Origin: Melampsora larici-populina 98AG31
Lineage: Eukaryota; Basidiomycota; Pucciniomycetes; Pucciniales; Melampsoraceae
NCBI RefSeq assembly: GCF_000204055.1
Contig: NW_006768838.1
Coordinates: forward strand, 177,373-241,372
DNA length: 64,000 nucleotides
Direction: 5' to 3'
The notes beneath the pieces are model-generated. The model saw nothing but the letters and a program-made list of their open reading frames with translations, searched no databases and was not told where the DNA came from. Both the position numbers and the translations under genes were made by a program. Every line of letters begins with the position of its first letter. Positions within the stretch are counted from its first letter, which is position 1. This document shows positions 1-12,036 of the stretch, piece by piece.

Positions 1-713
1 TTGTGCTTTAAGTTCAGGTTGTGATAGAATTGGTTATTTCCTGTGAGATTCAGGAGTCAGCTTTGTATAAAGCTGCACACTGATCGAATGAAATGAGAAC
101 AACGTTGATGGGAAAGAAGTGAAAATGTTTGACTTTAAGAATGTCTGAGTTGTCTTGAAATCAAGTATAGTGTATCTATAAGAGGGGAACTAAGAGTATG
201 CACAATAGCACAGTGAGAACCTCTATCAAACACGAAATCTAACAAATTGATTCTGACCTGGGATTGGTACAGATGAAAATTTGTATAAAGTATCTATAGA
301 TCGATATCTGATCTCTGGGACTTTAAGAGATAGATGCCTATAATAAATCAAACATAACCACATTCAAAAACAACAACATCAATATGAGTCTTAGAGCAGA
401 AAGAAAAAATTAGAAATGCACTTACTTCTCTTTTCAAAGATAGGGAAAGAGAACTATGATTGAAGTCAAAATATAGTAAAGTATAAGTCACCAATTCGAT
501 GTGTCTGAAACTGGTAATTGGGGTAAGTGCCTGATAATTATTACATCACCGGTTTATCAACATTGATTCTCCTCCTTTTTGCGCTACCTAATCATTTCTT
601 AATATAACGTATTTGTTTTATGTCGAATGCACATTTCAACAGACATGATTGGAACACGGTAAGAATAACCACTCTCCTGCTTAGGAAGAAGTGAGCTGAC
701 CTGTGATGAGGTT
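1..713. other. Intergenic, no gene seen
   Basis: AT-rich sequence with stop codons in all frames and no recognisable coding, RNA or repeat structure. It ends at the TA target duplication of the MITE starting at 716. Confidence 0.5.
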
Positions 714-715
714 TA

Positions 716-998
716 CAGCCCTTTGCATGATTGATGACCTTGAAGAAAAAAAGACCCCGAGTTTTCAACAAAAAAAACCTTGAGTTTTTTCAAAAAGTGA
801 CCGAGTTTTTTCAAAAAACTACCGAGTTTTTGAGAAAGTCAATGTGTTTTTCTTGAAATTTTCAAAAATCAATGAGTTTTTGAAAAACTCGATAGGTTTT
901 CCAAAAAACTCGGTCACTTTTTGAAAAAACTCGAGGTTTTTTTTGTTGAAAACTCAAGGTTTTTTTTTCTCCAAAGTCATCAATCATGCAAAGGGCTG
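716..998. mobile_element. Tc1/mariner-like MITE (283 bp)
   Basis: The ends are inverted copies beginning CAGCCCTTTGCATGATTGAT and are flanked by TA on both sides (714-715 and 999-1000), the target duplication typical of Tc1/mariner elements. The interior is a long imperfect hairpin of poly-A/T runs alternating with ACTCG/CGAGT blocks, so nearly the whole element folds back on itself. There is no coding capacity. Assignment to Tc1/mariner rests on the TA duplication and short length only. Confidence 0.7.
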
Positions 999-1136
999 TA
1001 GCAGATAGATGAAATGAAATGATATGATTTGATAATGAGCTCTGTGCTCTTTTGATCTATGGAACCGGATGATAAAGCTACAAAAAAATATCTCAGCTAA
1101 TCAATCAGAAATAAAACCAAAAGTTGAAGGTACATA

Positions 1137-1255
1137 CAGCCCTTTGCATAATTGTTGACTTTGAAAAGAAAAAAAGTGTGATTTTTTGGTGTTTTTTTTT
1201 TGAAAACCTGCTGAGTATTTCCAAAACTCGCCGAGTTTTCAAAAAAAGTCATGCA
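1137..1255. mobile_element. Truncated relative of the 716-998 MITE
   Basis: It starts with nearly the same terminus (CAGCCCTTTGCATAATTGTT) preceded by TA, then shows the same A/T runs with CTCGCCGAG blocks. The right terminus is not recognisable; the similarity fades after GTCATGCAAATT. It is a solo left end or a degraded copy. Confidence 0.55.
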
Positions 1256-1779
1256 AATTAACCTAATCTGATCACATTGATCATTTCCCGAACATGACCA
1301 ATCCTAAAATGACATCACACATACAATTAGCAAGAGGCATGTGTTGTAATTGGGAAGAGTCTGCTTGCCCAGTGTCTTGGAGGTCATAGGGTGGGGACAT
1401 TGGGGATCTGATTTCCCTAAACAAAATACTTGACAGATCAAAGCCTGACTTGAGAATCTTAGCATGAAACAAGGAGAAGAAAAACCCTAGGGAGACTCCA
1501 GGGGGTGGCACACTGTTTACACTCATGATGATGCCAAAACATGCATAATTGGGAGGGGTGATGGGAAACCAATGGAATGCTTAATACTAATGCTTTAAAT
1601 GAACAAAATGAAAAAATAGATTTTTCTTGCCATCTCTATTACAAAATCCAAAAGAGCTCCTTCTTACTCCTTGACTTATGATCCTTTGTGGTTTTTTGAT
1701 CCCAAAAAAGTGAAAATAGAGAAAAATCTGACCATCTACTACATATATCTATGTATACACCATTTCGCTGATATAAAGA
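1256..1779. other. Intergenic downstream of the E2-like gene
   Basis: No convincing gene. The only sizeable reading frame (1281-1526, minus) has no family resemblance and starts close to a MITE end. Confidence 0.4.
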
Positions 1780-3098
1780 TTAAAGCGCGAATAAAACCGG
1801 ATTTTCCATATGACTCTTGAAAGCCTTCAGCCTAGATTCAAGAAAAAAACAATGGTAGAAAGTACCTAGAATGAACAATTCCACCAGTACGAGGATGAAC
1901 AGATTTGTAAAAAGAACAACGTACCAGCGAGCTCCAAGAGCTCCATCCACAACCCGATGATCACACGTCAAAGTAACCACCATAACATCAATCTCTTTCA
2001 AGCCATTTTCACTCCCAGAATCCAATCTTAATTTCTGATGAATCCCACCCACTGAAAAGATACAAACTTGAGGTGATTTAATAATCGAAGTGAAATTCAA
2101 AACTGATCCAAACATTCCTAAATTCGTGATTGTGATCCCTCCACCTTGATATTCATCTGGATTAGATTCATTCATTCTTGCATCTTCTTTTAGTGTTTTC
2201 ATTTCTCTTGAGATCGAACTTAGCCCTCTTTTACTTACATTTTTTAGGACTGGGGTACATAGTCCAGTAGGCGTAGCAACTGCAATTGATATATCAATTG
2301 AAGTAAATCTACAAAAGAAATGTTATGTATGGTTAAAATACGATTACAAACAAACAAACAATGTTGTAAGTCGCCGTAAGCTCATTGAATAAACTCAACT
2401 GTCTAATGAAATCACCGTGCCATTCTGCGTTGACCTCTGGTACATCTACGCAGGCGAGTGCTACTCCCTTGATAACAAAATCATTGACACTCAATTTTCT
2501 AGGCGCTTCGATCTCACCCTGAGCAGAACTCGATTGATCAATTAAAGATTTGTTGAGCAAGCCTCTCAAACTGTTCACTCGATCCATTTCGATTTCAGAA
2601 GTCAAAGAGTAATGAGGTACAGTGCGCTTGATCTCTGACAATCTTGCGGCAATCGCACGTTGCATGGTTGAAGTTGTGATGTCATTGTGCGATGGAGTAC
2701 GATCCTGAGGTGTAGTAGAGCCTATCGAGCTTGAGGAACTTGGAGTGCCAGATGTCAAGTCAGATTCTAGGATCCGTCCATCGAGTCCTGAACCCTTGAT
2801 CGAGCCAAGAGGAATCCCCTTTTCAAGAGAAATACGTATGGCAGCAGGAGTGGCGAGGATCACAGCGCGCGAGGTTTCAGAAGATTTTGAAGGTGACGAA
2901 GGTGTTGCGCTTGTAGAAGAGACGCCAGGTTTTGAGATCTCTTTCTTGGACTCTGCTTTGGGTTCTACGTTCAGAAGTAGTCTCAGACTTTGATGAAGAG
3001 GACAATCCATATATCAACTTTTCGATCCAAAATGCGTCGACTCACCTTCTTCACGCATGATGGCAATCGCTTGGTCAACTGGCACCGCCGAAACCTCA
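1780..3098 (-). CDS. Dihydrolipoamide acetyltransferase-like (PDH E2) gene, 5' end incomplete
   Basis: E2 transacetylases move acetyl groups from lipoyl-lysine to CoA in the mitochondrial pyruvate dehydrogenase complex. Exons that join in frame are ~3098-3046, 2964-2400, 2308-1925 and 1831-1780, with GT-AG introns of 81, 91 and 93 nt. The product shows the tail of a lipoyl domain (VPVDQAIAIM), a Pro/Ser-rich linker, a peripheral subunit-binding domain (ATPAAIRISLEKGIPLGSIKG), the catalytic core with SIDISIAVATPTGLCTPVL and the active-site HRVVDG, and the expected C-terminus (LKAFKSHMENP). The first part of the lipoyl domain, with its ETDKA-type lysine motif, and the mitochondrial presequence are not found in the ~600 bp upstream. 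The gene is therefore 5'-truncated, a pseudogene, or has upstream exons I cannot see. The catalytic core has no internal stop. Protein X is an alternative, but it normally lacks the catalytic His. Confidence 0.8.
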
Positions 3099-4556
3099 GA
3101 TATAATATAGGTGAAGAGCTATGTTCCTGAGCAAACCTACAACGCTGTATCAAATGATTTGGCTGTTTGATGATAATAAAATATTCGATGAGAAGAAAGG
3201 AAAGATCAAATGAAAGAGGTGAAGGTTCAGGTAGTTTAAATATACCCAAATTACTATCCTCTACAACATATTAACAAAACTTGACAACACCGATCCTTTC
3301 CTGCGCATAACGAAATCGACTGACCCGCGCCTTTTTAAATCAACACACTGAAAATCTCTTTAGGGGAATGAAAGATGCCTGTCCTGAGGTATTGATGTCA
3401 CGCGTTCATGACTCGATGATATAATCATCAGCTTTCATGAAACTATTCACAAGTTGCTCAACAATTTCTTCGAAAACAGAAAAGGAAATGGGTTATATAG
3501 TAATCATTCTGATGGAAAATGTCATCCTCATGAATTAAAAATGGTAATCAAGAAGTTTCACAGATGGTTGGTAAACAGCACAGGAAAAGTGTTATAAATC
3601 ACCTGACGCTATGGCTTTTCGCACCACTTTGTTGTGGCGACGTCGTACAGCAGGTCTATCAACCTATTCTCGTTTCTAGAAACTCGCGCCTACATAGTTG
3701 TCATGGTCAATTTGATCTATGTTGAGAAATCCAGGTAGAAATATAACATCTTTATGATATTCTTACATTTTGACCTTGTAGGCAATATATAAGTAAAGTG
3801 TTCAAGAGAAGCTAAAGGAGGTCAGTTTGATAGGGTTTGTATCGGCCAGCAAGTGTTCTTTGATTGCTGGTAACTATTGTAATGTCAAATGCACCACACG
3901 TTGGGCTGGGCTCAATAGAATACCTATGAGCTTCTTTGATCACATCAAAGGACCTTGGTGTGTGCGCACCCCTAAGCCAATAAAAGCACACCTGAATCCC
4001 CTTGGAATCCCTACAGGCGCGAAAATCATGCTCGCCACCTGAGCAACCTCACAGCGTGAATCTCCCGATTTCCTCATGAAGGCTTTTAAAGCATAGCACA
4101 ATCCAATGAATCGTGAATACATCAAATCTTCCGAAATCCATAAAGTTCAAAGTGCAAGTGAATCGCAATCCCCTTCCTTACCTGATCTTCTTCACATAAA
4201 CCAAACCTAAATCAAATAAACCAATAACTTACAATCAAACACATCTCTTGCGTAAAAGTTAAACCTAACACTTAAGCTGACCATGAAGTAAGAGTACAGT
4301 TTAAAACAAAAGAAAAAGAACCGGCATACATTTTTTTTGTTTGTTTTGTTCGACTATAAACCATTTTTTTTCTTACTCTTCTCCTCTTCGAAACAAATCA
4401 AAATCTTGTACACAGGCACAAAAAACATTACAAAAATTAACCCCAACAAAAAATAATCTGAAAATCCAAATCACTATAACATTGATAGAAAGAACAAAAT
4501 CTCTTTAAAAACTCTCTTCTTTTGTTCAGTAAATGCTTAAAAGTTTCCAAAACGAT
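3099..4556. other. Intergenic between two minus-strand genes
   Basis: Contains the expected but unseen 5' part of the E2-like gene and, near 4320-4556, an A/T-rich stretch that is probably the 3' UTR of the RING ligase. Short reading frames here (for example 3827-4042) show no family signal. No repeat or RNA gene is recognised. Confidence 0.4.
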
Positions 4557-6658
4557 TTAATCCACATCTAATGGATCCATTAAAAGTTCATCTGCATTTG
4601 ATCTTTCCACAGTACCACCACCACCACCACGATTTCTTCTTTCTTCAGCAGCAATAGCTGATAGTTCTGCCATCGTTCTATTCTCTGAATGATGATCTTC
4701 ATCTTCATCTTCATCTTCACTTGGAGCGTCATCATCTCTAGCACCCGATCCTTCTGCATTTAATGGTACATCATCTGGGTCATCTGTTGGATCCTTCACA
4801 AGTGAAAACCGACTGTAAACCAAGACAAAAAAAACTTGGTTAGTCAGGGAAATCAAATCGAATCAAAAGATTGTGATGAAAAAATAAAGATACATACCAA
4901 ACTGGACAAGTCCCATTCCTTTTTAACCATGGTGTAATACAATCTTCAGAATGAAAGATATGATGACAAGGTAGCTCCATACATTCTTCTTCCATCATAA
5001 ATGCATCTTTACAAATCGCACATTCCCCAATCTCACTCTCTACGACAAAATTGCAAAAAAAAGTAGGTCTAGTCAGTTGATGAAACGACTTCCAGAATTG
5101 AAAGATGATCAAAGACTTACCAAGAGTTTTAGCATCAACTTTAAACTTTTTCAACGATTTAATTTTAGCTTCACTTGCAGGTACAGGATTATGACCACTG
5201 TTAGCACCTGCCATGTTCATTAACTGGTCAATCACATCTTGCATTCCCATTTCACTCAATACATAATCTCCAAACTGTCCTCCTCCACCACCTACACCAA
5301 AATTGGCAGTAAATCCGAACCCATTACCACCACCGTTGAAAACAAATCCTTCTCGATTTGGGATTCCATCGGGTGTAGAAAGTGAATTGAGCATAGTGAT
5401 AAACTGTCGTAACGGATGATCTTGTTCTAAATTCACTGAGCCTCGGTTAGGTGTTGGACCTGTATGGAAATGACCACCATCATCGGACCATCTCGGTGGA
5501 CTTCCCTCACGCGGTCTTGGTGTATCTGGCCTTCGTGTTGGAAATTCATCAACAAAGGTAGGTAAACGTGACGGTTGATCGTCATCATCTCCTTCTCTCT
5601 CATTGTTAGACATGGGGTGGTCGGCATTGGGAGTGGGATTGGTAGGGTTTTGACGTTGGGATGCTTGACTGATCGCTTGTTGGACCATACTGAAAAGACA
5701 TGCAGAAAATGTCGGTCGATGAGCTTTTTTTTAAATTTTTGGTATAAGACAACTTACGTGAAGAAATTGGGAATGTTGGGAGGTCTGGCTTGCTGGTTGG
5801 GATCTGGTGTACCATTATTACCTACTCATCAAAAGCAAAAAGCAGGAAATTGTCAGTTTTAGAGTGCGAAACAGAGAAAAACCAAACGTAAGAATAATTT
5901 ACTTGAATCGAAAGTGAACGTATAAACTCCAGTGTTGAATTGAGGTTGGCCTGTGGTCTCATCTGGATCGGAATTTAATGAAGCAGACCAAGTACCACCA
6001 GCTGGCCCAGGGGCTGTGTTTGACATTTGAGGATTTGATCGAGACCTACGAAGAGGTTCTGAGCGAGAGGTGTTGGCTGTAGGTTTGATATTCCAAAAAC
6101 AAGAATTAGGTCATAGATCGATTTCGAAACTACGATAGTATGAGAATCGGAGGAAACAAACTAGTAGAAGGGTTAGGGTTCTCTTCAGCCGAAGATGTAG
6201 CAGGAGATTGGTTTCGAAGAAATTGTGGAAGTCCAAAGAGGTTGAAGAGAGGTCCTAACATTTCTGGAAGATTGGGTGGAGCAGCTTGAGCTTCTCTCTG
6301 TTGTTCTTGTTCATCATACCTTTGCCTTGTACTTGGAATCGGTGGACTAGGGTAATGAAAAGAAGTTCGGATGGGTTCGGGAGGGATAAGATTCGAATCG
6401 GCGAAGATATCTTCCACAAAGGTCGAATGACAAGTTGGACAATGTGGGTCGGGTAACCTGAGTGGTTCACCTATTATTTCTCGATTGCATTCCTGGTGAT
6501 GGGAAGAAATCCAGTATAAATCAGTGAGTGTTATAGGTGAGCGGTAAGATAGATGGGATGATGATAGACTACTCTTGTTAGGAATAGGCATTAGCGAAGG
6601 GTAAGATTACGTGGCAAAACCAAAGTGGCGGTCTTGCTGATCGAGTTGAAGAAGCCAT
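4557..6658 (-). CDS. RNF126/RNF115-like RING-H2 E3 ubiquitin ligase
   Basis: Seven exons join in frame: 6658-6611, 6492-6162, 6076-5903, 5821-5758, 5689-5121, 5039-4898 and 4812-4557 (1584 nt, 527 residues). The start ATG at 6658 is followed by an N-terminal zinc ribbon split by intron 1 (WFCHEC ... CPTC) like the ubiquitin-binding zinc finger of RNF126/RNF115. A long disordered Ser/Pro/Gly-rich middle follows, then a RING-H2 finger around residues 390-435 (ECAICKDAF, LPCHHIFHSEDC, WLKRNGTCPVC); the last RING cysteine is completed across the sixth intron. The tail is acidic (DEDEDEDHH). The architecture supports an E3 that ubiquitinates bound clients in cytosolic quality control or trafficking, as known for the family; the substrate is unknown. 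Length is greater than the ~310 residues of human RNF126, mainly from linkers. Confidence 0.88.
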
Positions 6659-7738
6659 GGTTGAGGATTGATTGGTTTTGAAGTGAGTGAGTGTGTAGTG
6701 GATAGTTTTTGAGATGAGTAAGTAATCAGATGATGAATTGGATAAAGTAAAGAAGTAGTTTTCAATCGAGAATGTTCTGGAGAAAGTCAATCGATTGATA
6801 TCAAACCATCGGAAATGGAAATCAAAGTTAAACCATCATCACACTCACACAATCCAGCTTAAGTACCCTTAAAACACTTAAACCTTAGCATATGATAGCA
6901 CAGCACATCCACATCACATTACAAATCACATCATCCAAGCGACAGCCCGTGAAAAAACAGATCACCGGAACACCCTGTGACCTCACACTCTTCAATTAAA
7001 TTGATTCATCATTCCACTCTATTCCACTCAATCATAACATATCAATGAGTTGGGGGCTTCTTCAGACTCAACACCAGACTCAACACCCTTGAGCTTCTCT
7101 CAGAATGGTGCATAGGCCTCCATGGCAGTGATGCACTGTAATGGACTTCCATGGAACAATTGGTGGTCTCTGTGCATGCACTTCCCAGATCCGCGCCCGC
7201 CCTGAAGAGACATCCCATGACCTGCCCCAGCCTGCCCAATGTGACAAGCTGAACAGATTGATAACTTGGCTCTGGGCATGCCATGAAAGAACTCAAAACG
7301 TCCTGAAAGGTCAAGTACACTCAAACTGTGGGCTTTCAACTTTCGATCGTGAAGATGAAGTTTGATTTCTCTAGGAGACAAGACTTCATGAGCTTATCTT
7401 ATCGTCCTACTACTACTCTACCTTCAAGATATCAACAAGTCTCCTAAATTGAACAAGACAAGTTTTCTCAAATATCGACGATACACCTAGATAATCATCA
7501 CAAGACTAGGATTCAAGACAAAGCACCTTTCTCCTGGCTCCCCTTTCTTCCGTAACGAACTGCTGAAAAATTAATCCGGTGGTCATTGTTTAGTACAAAG
7601 AAGAGTCTTGGTCGGCTTATTTCTTCGATTTTGACAGGTTATCATCTGTGTTTGATCTCATAACTATAGCCGACAACAACAAAAAATCAAAACTTTTATT
7701 TGGTTACTCGATATTTGCTTTTGATAACTTGATAATAA
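6659..7738. promoter_or_regulatory. Shared upstream region of divergent genes
   Basis: About 1.08 kb separates the minus-strand RING ligase from the plus-strand hydrolase, so both promoters must lie here. Reading frames near 7042-7381 occur on both strands in a locally GC-richer patch but show no family resemblance and no splice-joined extension. No defined promoter motif can be pinned down. Confidence 0.35.
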
Positions 7739-9194
7739 ATGCCAGATAAGATGGTTGAAGAAGAACCTTCTAAGCTCGTTTTACCAGTTCGATCATCTTT
7801 TTCTTGGAAACCTTCACTTTATCCACCTGGTGAATTACATATCTGGTCAACATCTCTTTCAGAAACATTTTCATTTGGAACTAAACCGAATCAAATTGAT
7901 GATCTCAAAACTTCTACAAATCCTCCAGAAGTTTTAATTATCTTAATACCTGGAAACCCAGGCTTAGTTGAATTTTATGATGAGTTTCTAAATAATCTAT
8001 ATGAAAACCTTTCATCTAAAAATATTTCAAATCAAATTGTTTGTGTGGGTCATCTTGGACATTCTTTAAATCAATCTAATTCAGATTTAAGATACTTGAA
8101 AAACTTTAATTTGTTTTCAGAACAAGATGGGTATGCTAATTTAAAAGATCAAATTCGTTATCATCAAGATTTTGTTGAAAGGATTGGAGGTTTAGTTGAT
8201 CTTGAGAAGACTAAGGTGGTTTTGATCGGTCATAGTGTAGGAGCACATATTGCTGCAAAGGTACGTTATTTGATATAAAGATCAGAAAGATTAAAGTGTT
8301 GGTATAAGATTACTGATTTGGTTTCTATTTTGTTTTCTATATAGGTTTTAGAAAAACATCCTAAGATAGTTCATCATCTCTATGGATTATTTCCTACACT
8401 CTCTCAAATCGGTAGTACAGGTAATGGAAAATCTATGTCACCGATGTTTTGGCCCATCTCATTACCGATCCTACATTGTGTTCAACTTCTTCTATCACTT
8501 ATACTTCCAAGAGGAATCTTATTAAGTTTAGTTAACTTGATTACTTTGATTGGAAAACCTAAAAGTGAACGAATAGCCTTATCGATCAATAATTTAAATA
8601 CAGCGACTCAATTAGTGATTAATTCGAATACAGTGGCTGCTGCATTAATTATGGCTAGATGGGAAATGAAAGAGATTTTAGAAATTGATGAAAGGTTTAT
8701 TAAAACTTATAGACAGAAGATTTCACTTTATTGGACTGAAGAAGGGAAAGATTTATGGGTGAATGAAGAGGAAATTGTGAAACTTCAAAACCTTTTGGAT
8801 TCTTCTTTAAATGATGAGAAAAAACAAATTGGAATTGATCAAGATGAAGGGAATGTTGAAGGAACTGAAGGTCGAGCTTTACCTCGAGTTGGTCTTCTAG
8901 GTGGGCAACGTTGGGAGAGGTCTACTGTCTCTGAAGGGATCCCTCATGGATTTTGTTTAGGTAAGCTCTTCGGTTTCTCTTCTTCATTGTACTACAAGAT
9001 CAATGATTTCTCATTTCGATTTTGTTGATGTTATCCGGCTCTATGACATCGAAACTGACCTTAACCGTTTCTATCCTCTACGTCGGCCCCCCGATTGACA
9101 ATTGTACATCATTTATCTCACAGAATACAATGAAATCATGGCTGAGAAATGTGCTTCATGGATTGAAAATCTCTTAAAGGTTTCAACGACCTAA
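7739..9194 (+). CDS. Lipid-droplet-associated hydrolase (LDAH-like), copy 1
   Basis: Exons 7739-8260, 8345-8960 and 9124-9194 join in frame to 402 residues. The alpha/beta-hydrolase shows the family's PGNPGLVEFYDEFL motif, GHLGH, the nucleophile elbow GHSVGA (GxSxG, Ser near residue 166) and a C-terminal catalytic-His segment (GIPHGFCL) completed across the last intron, followed by EIMAEKCASWI as in animal LDAH (IPHAF...EMADMI). A hydrophobic middle (around residues 205-260) may mediate lipid-droplet or ER association. LDAH proteins act in sterol ester and lipid-droplet turnover; enzymatic activity is debated. It is the upstream member of a tandem pair with the gene at 10101, same strand, same intron positions. 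Confidence 0.87.
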
Positions 9195-10100
9195 ATCCAA
9201 AAGAATATCGTCTTTCAAATAGATTGCTAAATGAGCAGGTCTCTTGATGACTAATACCTCAATAATAGTAAAGAATGCAAAGGATTAAGATAGATTGTAT
9301 TTTCTAAGAGTAGATCGTTGTAATTCAATATAATGTGAAGTTTGTAGATGTCATCCATTTTTGCTTTCTTTGGACAATTAAGACCAGACAGGAGAATATG
9401 TCACACTTAGATAAGGGTTGCTCGAATCCGTTGTCCACCATCATTATGGCACCAGCTGCTCTCGACAATTGATATCCAGTTTACTCATATCAAAATAGCT
9501 GTGAAAGCCTCGGCTAATGCTGAGCATCCTGGACAAAGACAGTTTGGTCAGATCAAAGGGCGGTGAAGTTGCGGTTTACCGTTTTTGGTCAACGCATGAG
9601 GGTCGAGATCTTGTTGATACCATAAACACTTAGGGAGCATTTCTAGATGCTCACAAGCGCACCGGAATACTCCACGTTGCTAACCTATAATCATCGAAAG
9701 GTACAGACTACTTCTCGAGTACCATGAACGAGGACTGCGTAGATGGTTAATGGAGGTGCGTATTAGCAGACTTTTTATCCCCTGATCCCATCCATTTTTT
9801 TGCATCCACACACTTTTTCCAAGGCATTTGATGCTCACTCCCATATAGCTCCTCTTGAGCTCCTTTAGAAACGAGACTATGATGGGGAGGGGATCAAAAC
9901 CAAGTCTTTGAATCACAACAGAGTTTTCAGACTTTCATTTCTTTTAACGCACGATAAGCTTATGATAGATACTTTTCAGAATCCCCTAAATCTCAGCGGT
10001 ATTCATTCCAATTCCTAACGCAAGTTCACTTATTGGAAGTCACATTTCTTTGAATTCCCATACATTCGAAGAGCTCTGAAAAGAACTTGTTGAAGGCAAA
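9195..10100. other. Intergenic between tandem LDAH-like genes
   Basis: Holds the 3' flank of copy 1 and the promoter of copy 2. A 78-codon minus-strand frame (9680-9916) has no family signal. No repeat recognised. Confidence 0.4.
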
Positions 10101-11475
10101 ATGAAAAAAGATGAATCAGAAACTGATAAATCGGAAATCATTTTACCAATTCGAACTTCATTCTCATGGAAATCATCAATTTACCCTCCAAGTGATTTAC
10201 ACATATGGTCTTCAACTTTTTCAAAAACCATGAAGTTCGAAATCAATCCGGACCCACCACCCAGATTAATGATACTTTTAATACCAGGAAACCCAGGTTT
10301 ATGTGAATTTTATGATAGGTTTTTGAATAGATTATATCAAAACCTTGAATCAAATCAAATTTCGAATCAAATTATATGTGTTGGACATCTTGGACTCTCA
10401 TTAAAATATTTTAATCAAGATAAAAGGTATCTTAGAAACCTTCAAAGGTTGTTTTTCAATACTAAAAGATGTCAACAGTTTGCTGAATTAGATGATCAGA
10501 TTGAGTTTCATGAAGGATTTGTTGAAATGATTTCTCATACTCTTGATCCTGAGAAAACTAAATTAATCTTGATCGGACATAGTGTAGGAGGACATATAGC
10601 TAACAAGGTATGTAGATCCATCATCTGATGATTCTTCACTTGTTTGTGCATCTGGGATTATGATTGATTTGGTTCTACAATCTCTTTTGAATAGGTTTTA
10701 TTGAAACATCCAGATTTAGTTTATCATTTATTTAATTTATATCCAACAATTTCTCAAATTCGATACTCTATCAATGGAAAATCAATCATCCCGTTCTTAA
10801 ACCCAATCTTTTTACCCATCATACATTTAGGACAATTCATCATTTATCATTTCATACCTAAATTGATTTTAATCGTTTTAACATTGATTTTAAATTGGAT
10901 TACCAAAACTACAAGTGACAAAAAATATCTTTCATATCATAGTTTAAATAAAACTATTGCAATGATTCATAATTTCAATTCGACGGCTGCTACATGGACT
11001 TTAGGTAGATCTCAAATGAAAGAAATCATCAAACTTGATCAAGATTGTATTTCGATTTATAAGGAAAAGATGACGATCTTTTGGAGTGAAGAAGATCAAG
11101 ATTGGTGGATCCCTAAACCTGAAATCGATCGAATCATCAAATTACTAGAATCGACAACTTATCAGAACAACAGTGAAGTTGGAGTTCAAGAAGAGGTAAA
11201 AAAGAATTTGAAGAATGTACCACGATGGGAACGTTCGAATAATAATATACCTCACGCGTTTTGCTTGGGTAAGGATGATCTTTCAATTCGTATCTGTGAT
11301 ACAATTCTGTTGATTTTTTGCTAATGTTCAATTTCATTCAATTTTCACACATTTTCGTGATGTTTTCTTGATTGCCGGTTTTTCCGTGAACGTGACTTCA
11401 ATCTTCGAAGAACACGGTGAAAGGATGGCTGACAAATGTGCTTCTTGGATCAAAACTTTATTATCCGAATCATAG
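10101..11475 (+). CDS. Lipid-droplet-associated hydrolase (LDAH-like), copy 2
   Basis: Exons 10101-10607, 10695-11268 and 11411-11475 join in frame to 381 residues. The landmarks match copy 1: LPIRTSFSWKSSIYPPSDLHIWS near the start, PGNPGLCEFYDRFL, GHLGLSL, nucleophile GHSVGG, NIPHAFCL with the catalytic His, and ERMADKCASWIKTLL. Both introns fall at the same codons as in copy 1, which shows the two arose by tandem duplication. Copy 2 keeps DWWIP after the strand carrying the presumed acid residue, whereas copy 1 has DLWVN, so the acid-loop region has diverged. The hydrophobic middle (residues ~190-245) is longer and richer in Ile/Leu. Both copies appear intact; different expression or membrane targeting is inference. 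Confidence 0.87.
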
Positions 11476-12036
11476 AACGTCTAAGGTACCTCTTAAAGTA
11501 CATTCTTCAGTAACAATCTGACTGATGTGATTCTTTACAAGATGCTTTTTGGTGGGTTTTGTGACAATGTTACCCAGAATCATTGAAGCATGTCGAGGAT
11601 AATTATCTATATTTAACTTGTAAGTCAGTGTACCTTTGGTGGATCAAATAAATCTTAAGTTCTTGGTATACAACACACTCTGGGAGATACAATACCATCA
11701 TCAACGGGGTAAAATCAAGCCTTCGTGATACGACTATGCTATAGAGAATTCAAAATGGCCATTATTGAGCTGTGCGACTCTCCTGATGGACAAGTTTGCT
11801 TTGGGATCCATGTTGAGCGTGATTCTCAATAGAGATTGGAACTTGATTCGCGAAAGATTCGCTTGATAGTGGTTATTTAGATGAATCTAGGCATTGCGAT
11901 GTTTTGAATGCAGTATGGGATGTTTCTAAGCACAAGACTAAAACCAAAAGTTTACAGAAGTTGATAGAAACTCGCATAATTGAGTTTTACAATACTCGAC
12001 GAACTTCAAGGTTTAATGTATAAGAGTGTCTCCACA
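11476..12036. other. Intergenic
   Basis: Convergent 3' ends of the LDAH copy 2 gene and the RING fragment. Nothing else is seen. Confidence 0.4.

Noticed and set aside
2745..2993. 82-codon plus-strand frame
   Set aside because: It is antisense to the subunit-binding domain and linker of the E2-like gene, whose family motifs are clear on the minus strand.
3827..4125. Overlapping 60-71 codon frames on both strands
   Set aside because: Neither shows domain resemblance or splice extension; they are mutual antisense frames in an intergenic region.
7042..7381. Three overlapping frames upstream of the LDAH-like pair
   Set aside because: They overlap each other on both strands in a GC-richer patch, without recognisable motifs.
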